From the NCBI GenBank assembly GCA_902797915.1, contig CADBUK010000166.1, forward strand, positions 1 through 9,570: a stretch of 9,570 bases of DNA. Direction: 5' to 3'. Source of the stretch: Oscillospiraceae bacterium. GTDB taxonomy: Bacteria; Bacillota; Clostridia; Oscillospirales; Acutalibacteraceae. The notes beneath the pieces are model-generated. The model saw only the letters and a program-made list of their open reading frames with translations, was not told where the DNA came from and did not search any database. Positions 5,687 through 9,570 of the stretch are shown here, piece after piece. Numbering within the stretch: the stretch's first letter is position 1; each line of letters begins with the position of its first letter. The position numbers and the translations under genes were made by a program.

Positions 5687-7228
5687 TTAACGCTCAGCTT
5701 TGTGAACAGGCGAGTATTGCTTTGGCAGAGTGAAGGAGAATTCGGCCGTATCTTCACTTTCACTCTTTGCGGCAACTCTGCCTGCGTGCATCTCTATCAT
5801 CAGCTTTACGAGGTACAGCCCGAGCCCCGCGCCCTTGGCGTCAAGGCTGCGGCTCTTGTCAACCTTATAAAAGCGTTCAAACACTCTTGAAAGCTCTTCC
5901 TTTTTAATACCCGTGCCGCTGTTTTTGATTTTAAGCTCTATTGAGGTGCCGTTATCAGTCAGCGTAAACCTTATGTAACCGCCCTCGTTTGTAAATTTAA
6001 CAGCATTGTCAATCAGGTTGTAGATTGCCTGATAAATCATATCGGGGTCTGCAACTATATAGGTTGGGTTGAACTCGTCAAGCCCCTGAATGTCAATGTG
6101 CTTTTCCTCAATTTTTTGTTCAAAGGTTAAAAGAATGTGTATAATCTGGTCCGCAATATCATAGTTGCGGGGCTTAATTTCAAAGTCGCCGCTTTCAATC
6201 TTGCTCATATTAAGCATAGAAACAACAAGCCTTGAAAGCCTTTTGATTTCCGCGCTTACAATCTGCAGGTAATACTCCTGCTTGTCCTTGGAAACGGTGC
6301 CGTCAAGTATTCCGTCAATGAATCCCGAAATGGAGGTCATCGGCGTTTTAAGCTCGTGCGAAACGTTTGAAACGAAGCTGCGGCGGCTGCTTTCAAGCAC
6401 GTCAAGCGCGTCCGCCATATCGTTAAACGCCCTGCCCAAATCGGCAAGCTCGTCGTCGCCATCAACTTTAACGCGGTATGAAAAATCGCCGATTGCAAAC
6501 TGCTTTGCCGCCTTGCTCATCTGCTGCAGCGGCGTAACCATTTTCTTTGTTAAATAGTATAAACAAAGAAATGCGAGAATCAGGCAGAAAAATGCGGATA
6601 TCAAAAATATTCTGAAAACGGCAAGGGAAAGGTTAAAAAATCCCGTTTCGGCAACGGCAAATACCGAGCCTATAATTCTGCCGTCGGAATAAATCGGCGT
6701 GCCCACAACGAAGCTTTGCCTGTCCCGAAAGCTTACGGTGCTGACAATTTCGCCCTCCTGATAAACTGCGGACAGCACGTTGCTGTCAACGGCAATATTG
6801 TCGTGCACGTCGCAGGGGGTAAAGTAGCCGTAAACGGGCATAGTTGCCGCTCTGTCGCGGCACAGGATTATGTTGCCCTCGGTGTCGCACACAAAAACGT
6901 CCGCGTCAATCGAGTCGGAAACGGTTGCCAGCGTTTCGCACAGCAGCTCCTTTTCCAGCGAATATTTGTAGTTCATATCCTGCGTAATCAGCGTGCCCTC
7001 AATTGTGGCTGAAATAGACTCAACGTTCTGCCTTAAAAGCGCCGTGCGTTCGGCTGCGGTGTAGTTATTAACAAGCAGCACAAGGGAAACGCCCAGCACA
7101 ACAAGCAGCACTAAAAAGATAGCGCCGAAGGTCAGGAAATATTTTGTAAAAATATTTGATTTTATGTGCAGCCTTGCGGCAATCCTATCAAAAACCGAGG
7201 TCGGTTTTGATTCTGCGGTTTCAGTCAT
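5687..7228 (-). CDS. Membrane sensor histidine kinase (HAMP, HisKA, HATPase)
   Basis: Sensor of a two-component system, 513 residues. One membrane helix at about 32-53, an extracytoplasmic sensor domain of about 150 residues (54-202, PAS/Cache-like by layout), and a second helix at about 203-226. HAMP follows (227-280), then the dimerisation/phosphoacceptor helix with SHELKTP (290-296, His291). The ATPase domain has the N-box YNLIDNAVKF (403-412, N408), the G1 box NSGTGI (436-441), the F-box FERFYKVD (450-457) and the G2 box GAGLGLYLVK (466-475). G1 has Asn436 where DxGxG kinases carry Asp. It starts 5 bases after the regulator stop, with a weak AAGGA site overlapping that stop, so the pair is co-translated. 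Domain order is PhoR/WalK/CssS-like. The signal is unknown; the protease gene downstream points to the cell envelope. Confidence 0.94.
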   Translation of the reverse strand: MTETAESKPTSVFDRIAARLHIKSNIFTKYFLTFGAIFLVLLVVLGVSLVLLVNNYTAAERTALLRQNVESISATIEGTLITQDMNYKYSLEKELLCETLATVSDSIDADVFVCDTEGNIILCRDRAATMPVYGYFTPCDVHDNIAVDSNVLSAVYQEGEIVSTVSFRDRQSFVVGTPIYSDGRIIGSVFAVAETGFFNLSLAVFRIFLISAFFCLILAFLCLYYLTKKMVTPLQQMSKAAKQFAIGDFSYRVKVDGDDELADLGRAFNDMADALDVLESSRRSFVSNVSHELKTPMTSISGFIDGILDGTVSKDKQEYYLQIVSAEIKRLSRLVVSMLNMSKIESGDFEIKPRNYDIADQIIHILLTFEQKIEEKHIDIQGLDEFNPTYIVADPDMIYQAIYNLIDNAVKFTNEGGYIRFTLTDNGTSIELKIKNSGTGIKKEELSRVFERFYKVDKSRSLDAKGAGLGLYLVKLMIEMHAGRVAAKSESEDTAEFSFTLPKQYSPVHKAER

Positions 7229-7233
7229 TAAAA

Positions 7234-7932
7234 TTAATCCTTGGTTTCAAATTTGTAGCCGACGCCCCAAACGGTTTTGAGCGCCCATTTGTCAGAAACG
7301 CCCTCAAGCTTTTCGCGCAGGCGCTTAACGTGAACGTCAACGGTGCGTGAATCGCCGTAATAATCAAAGCCCCAAACCTCGTCAAGAAGCTGGTCGCGCG
7401 TGTAAACCCTGTTCGGATTTGAAGCGAAGTGGTAGATAAGCTCAAGCTCTTTTGGCGGGGTGTCAACAACCTCGCCGTTAACTTTAAGCTCATAGTTAAC
7501 AATATTGATTTCAAGGTTTTCGTAAACAACGGGCTTCTTGCCTGCGCTTGCGTTGCTGTCGCCCTCGCCCTTTGTACGACGGAGCACGGCTTTAATTCTT
7601 GCCATAACCTCTTTTGCGTCAAACGGCTTTGTAACGTAATCGTCTGCGCCGAGCTCAAGACCGAGCACCTTGTCAAAGGTTTCACCCTTGGCGGTCAGCA
7701 TAATAATCGGGGCAGAGGAGGTTTTGCGGATTTCCCTGCAAACCTGCCAGCCGTCCATCTTAGGCAGCATAATGTCAAGCAAAACCAAATCGGGCTCCTT
7801 TGCCGCGAAGGTGTCAACGGCAGCCTGTCCGTCGTTTGCAACGAAAACGGTGTAGCCCTCGTTTTCAAGGTAAAGTTTTAACAGTTCGCAGATGTTAGCG
7901 TCGTCGTCTACAACAAGAATTTTATTGCTCAT
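7234..7932 (-). CDS. OmpR/PhoB-family response regulator
   Basis: Transcription factor switched by the adjoining kinase; 232 residues. The receiver domain (about 3-117) has the acidic cluster D9-D10-D11, phosphoacceptor D53 in LVLLDIMLP, T80 in IIMLTAK and K102 in VTKPFD. A winged-helix DNA-binding domain (about 133-229) carries LTPPKELELIYH-like and RTVDVHVKRLREKL motifs and the closing VWGVGYKF. All residues needed for phosphorylation are present. AAGGGAG lies just upstream of the ATG. It heads the run regulator, kinase, repeat, HtrA-like protease on one strand. Full-length similarity is to the PhoP/RegX3/WalR/CssR group; the sequence does not decide which. Confidence 0.95.
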   Translation of the reverse strand: MSNKILVVDDDANICELLKLYLENEGYTVFVANDGQAAVDTFAAKEPDLVLLDIMLPKMDGWQVCREIRKTSSAPIIMLTAKGETFDKVLGLELGADDYVTKPFDAKEVMARIKAVLRRTKGEGDSNASAGKKPVVYENLEINIVNYELKVNGEVVDTPPKELELIYHFASNPNRVYTRDQLLDEVWGFDYYGDSRTVDVHVKRLREKLEGVSDKWALKTVWGVGYKFETKD

Positions 7933-8008
7933 AATTTTCTCCCTTACTATATTAGTGACTATTTTAAAGCCTGTTTTTGTTTATATTTTTATTTTTCAAT
8001 TAATAATT

Positions 8009-8036
8009 TTTTAAGTTTGTTAAATTAGTTTAAACT
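8009..8036 (-). promoter_or_regulatory. Possible direct-repeat binding site upstream of the response regulator
   Basis: The AT-rich 109-base gap 7933-8041 has no convincing GC-rich hairpin and no clear consensus promoter. On the - strand it holds TTAAAC, TTAACA and TTAAAA at 9-10 base spacing (TTAA cores at 8030, 8020 and 8011). PhoB/OmpR-type regulators bind such tandem hexamers about one turn apart, and B. subtilis PhoP uses TTAACA-like repeats. In DNA this AT-rich it may be chance. Confidence 0.25.
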
Positions 8037-8041
8037 TTGTT

Positions 8042-9274
8042 TTACCAATTTTTGCCGCGCTTTTCCGCGCTTTCAACATAATCTATAAACTGCTTTGCGC
8101 ATCTCGGCGAGCGTCCGCCGCGGTTTATTGCCCAGCGTTCCGCTGCGGCGCACAGACGGTCGGCGTCAACCCGCAGTTCCCGGTCAGCCGCAAGCTTTTC
8201 AACGATGTCAAGGTAATCCTTTTTATCGGGGTTAACGAAGGTTATCGTAAGCCCGAAGCGGTCGGACAGGCTAAGCTGCTCCTGCATAACGTCGTTGCGG
8301 TGAATATCGTTTTCCCTGTCGGAAAAGCTTTCCTTTATAAGATGCCGCCTGTTTGACGTGGCGTAAATTATTATGTTTTCATTATTGCCCGAAAGGCTGC
8401 CCTCAAGCGCCGCCTTCAGCGAGCCGAAGGAATCCTCGTGAGAGTCAAAGCACAAATCGTCAATGAAAACGATGAATTTCATCGGGCTTTTTGAAAGGCG
8501 TTCGCGTATCAGCGGCAGCTCGGTAATATCGCTTCTTGCAAGCTCAATCATCCTGAGCCCCTGCGGCGCGTATTCGTTAAGCACCGCGTGCACGGTGGAG
8601 CTTTTGCCCGTACCCCTGTCGCCGTAAAGAAGCACGTTGTTTGACGGCAGCCCGTTCAGAAAGCTTTCCGTGTTGTGAATAACCTTGCTTCGCGGCAGCT
8701 CGTAATTCTTTAAATCCGTCAGGCGAATGGGGTCCGTTGCCTCAATCGGCACAAGCCGCTGGTTTCGCCAGTGAAACGCAGTGTATTTTGCAAAATCGCC
8801 GTAGCCGTTTTTGCGGTGGTAATCGCACAGCGCGTCAATTTGGTTTGCCCAGCCCGTTGTCAGCGGGGGAGCGGGGCTTCCGTTTTCCCACGCGGGCAGG
8901 GTTTCAAGCACTGCCTTGAGGTCGGACTCCTCAACAGCCTCGGCAATATCTGCGGGCGTAACCGCGGCGATTGCCTCAAGCTTTTCCAAATCGCTTTTAA
9001 CTCCGCTGATAACTGCGGCGGGCAATTTATCCTGCTCGCCCGCGGCGGCTGCCTTTGTAAAGGCGTTGGCGTTTGCAAGTATCAGGCGCGACACGTAATC
9101 GCGCAGGGAGCGGTGCGAAGAAACAAGCCTGAAAAAGCGGCTTTGGTTTTCAAGCACGGCTTCGCTGCCAGTGCTTTTCAAAAGCTGCAGCAGCGCGCTG
9201 ATAATCTCGTCGTCCTTAACGTCGTAAACGCAGAGCGCTTCGATGTAGAATTTTAATTGTGAAGCTTTGTTCAT
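8042..9274 (-). CDS. DUF815-type AAA+ ATPase, function unknown
   Basis: Predicted cytoplasmic AAA+ ATPase, 410 residues. The N-terminal 150 or so residues are helical and poorly conserved. The ATPase core has Walker A GDRGTGKS (218-225), Walker B FIVFIDDL (267-274), sensor 1 IYATSN (303-308), a likely arginine finger R339 in LSLSDRFG, and a sensor-2 motif GGRSPR (386-391). This set and the phrase NNVLLYGDRGTGKSS fit the DUF815 family common in Firmicutes, whose role is not established. ATG 9274 is chosen because AGGA lies 6 bases upstream; further in-frame ATGs at 9292 and 9319 lack a site. No clear terminator follows, so transcripts may run on into the response regulator. It is divergent from ilvC. 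Confidence 0.88.
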   Translation of the reverse strand: MNKASQLKFYIEALCVYDVKDDEIISALLQLLKSTGSEAVLENQSRFFRLVSSHRSLRDYVSRLILANANAFTKAAAAGEQDKLPAAVISGVKSDLEKLEAIAAVTPADIAEAVEESDLKAVLETLPAWENGSPAPPLTTGWANQIDALCDYHRKNGYGDFAKYTAFHWRNQRLVPIEATDPIRLTDLKNYELPRSKVIHNTESFLNGLPSNNVLLYGDRGTGKSSTVHAVLNEYAPQGLRMIELARSDITELPLIRERLSKSPMKFIVFIDDLCFDSHEDSFGSLKAALEGSLSGNNENIIIYATSNRRHLIKESFSDRENDIHRNDVMQEQLSLSDRFGLTITFVNPDKKDYLDIVEKLAADRELRVDADRLCAAAERWAINRGGRSPRCAKQFIDYVESAEKRGKNW

Positions 9275-9321
9275 AGTAATTCCTGCTTCCATATATAATT
9301 GAAAATAATATATACACAACC

Positions 9322-9350
9322 ATTTTACTACTACGAAACGGATTTTACAA
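9322..9350 (-). promoter_or_regulatory. Candidate promoter of the AAA+ ATPase gene
   Basis: On the - strand: -35 TTGTAA (9350-9345, four of six), 17 bases, -10 TAAAAT (9327-9322, five of six). This gives a leader of about 40 bases to ATG 9274. Other AT-rich hexamers nearby could also serve. Confidence 0.5.
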
Positions 9351-9414
9351 GAGATAACTAAAATCTACCTAAAATTTTTGCACATTTTTGAATAATTATA
9401 ACAATAAATATGCC

Positions 9415-9443
9415 TTGACGAATGATTATTAAAGTAATATAAT
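9415..9443 (+). promoter_or_regulatory. Strong promoter of ilvC
   Basis: -35 TTGACG (9415-9420, five of six) and a perfect -10 TATAAT (9438-9443) are 17 bases apart. Transcription should start near 9450, giving a leader of about 62 bases, too short for a T-box. Confidence 0.85.
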
Positions 9444-9457
9444 ATATAACGCTAATA

Positions 9458-9476
9458 TTAACACATAATGTGCTAA
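9458..9476. promoter_or_regulatory. Near-perfect palindrome in the ilvC leader
   Basis: TTAACACATAATGTGCTAA pairs at 8 of 9 positions around A9467 (the one mismatch is A9461 with C9473). It lies about 8-26 bases downstream of the predicted start of transcription, a position suited to a repressor-type operator or a small 5' hairpin. It does not match the CodY consensus I know. Role inferred from position. Confidence 0.4.
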
Positions 9477-9511
9477 CAAATTAAATACTTTTGTATTTGG
9501 AGGAAAGAAAA

Positions 9512-9570
9512 ATGGCAGAAGCAAAACTTTACCATCAGGAAGATTGTAATCTGGATTACCTTGCAGGCAA
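9512..9570 (+). CDS. ilvC: Start of ketol-acid reductoisomerase (truncated by the window)
   Basis: Only 19 complete codons are present: MAEAKLYHQEDCNLDYLAG. The LYHQEDCNLDYLAGK pattern is the characteristic N-terminus of class I IlvC, which continues in the family with TIAVIGYGSQGHA. The enzyme isomerises and reduces acetolactate or acetohydroxybutyrate with NAD(P)H and Mg2+ in valine, leucine and isoleucine synthesis. A strong GGAGG site (9499-9503) lies 8 bases before ATG 9512, under a consensus promoter. The start is certain; identity rests on the short but distinctive N-terminus. Confidence 0.88.
   Translation, partial: MAEAKLYHQEDCNLDYLAG

Noticed and set aside
8771..9256. Long + strand reading frame opposite the AAA+ ATPase (and similar ones at 6716-7012 and 7429-7881)
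   Set aside because: They lie fully antisense to genes with clear domains, have no supporting ribosome site or recognisable domain, and arise from GC-biased third positions of the real genes.
9275..9511. T-box or amino-acid riboswitch before ilvC
   Set aside because: The predicted leader is about 62 bases with no terminator/antiterminator pair and no T-box sequence; only a short palindrome is present.

Overview
The window looks like chromosomal DNA of a Gram-positive anaerobe of the class Clostridia, probably a gut Oscillospiraceae/Ruminococcaceae relative. This is inferred from strong AGGAGG-type ribosome sites, sigma-A type promoters with 17-base spacers, AT-rich intergenic DNA beside moderately GC-rich genes, and the gene families present. 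No phage, plasmid, CRISPR, rRNA or tRNA is visible.

Layout, left to right. (1) 1-249 (+): the last 82 codons of an alanine-rich helical protein of unknown function, closed by a strong terminator. (2) 313-2148 (+): a promoter followed by a medium-form threonine ammonia-lyase (ilvA type) and a RidA enamine/imine deaminase. The two are separated by a 182-base hairpin-rich repeat (copy A). A perfect 12-bp terminator at 2172-2200 separates this unit from convergent genes. (3) 2223-3872 (-): a promoter with an overlapping palindrome driving a three-gene operon: AbrB-type regulator, ABC ATPase, ABC-2 permease. (4) 3880-7932 (-): a response regulator, a sensor histidine kinase, a second copy of the repeat (copy B, 175 bases), then a membrane-anchored HtrA-like serine protease with a PDZ domain, ending at a 13-bp terminator. 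(5) 8042-9274 (-): a DUF815-type AAA+ ATPase. (6) 9415-9570 (+): a consensus promoter, a leader with a 19-base near-palindrome, and the first codons of ilvC (ketol-acid reductoisomerase).

How the genes fit together. IlvA releases reactive 2-aminocrotonate, which RidA hydrolyses to 2-oxobutyrate, an isoleucine precursor. IlvC acts later in the same branched-chain pathway, though from a separate promoter. The regulator-kinase-HtrA order resembles envelope-stress loci such as CssRS/HtrB of Bacillus subtilis and the WalRK/HtrC cluster. The AbrB-ABC cassette looks like a self-regulated exporter.

The least expected item is the pair of related intergenic elements (1577-1758 and 5491-5665). Each carries four (A/T)CTTCAC-like motifs followed by four GTGAA(G/A)T motifs, with short hairpins in several of the gaps, imperfect terminal inverted repeats and an identical 16-base core. 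Both copies sit between co-directional genes just upstream of a ribosome site. They look like a non-autonomous, MITE-like repeat or a structured RNA element.
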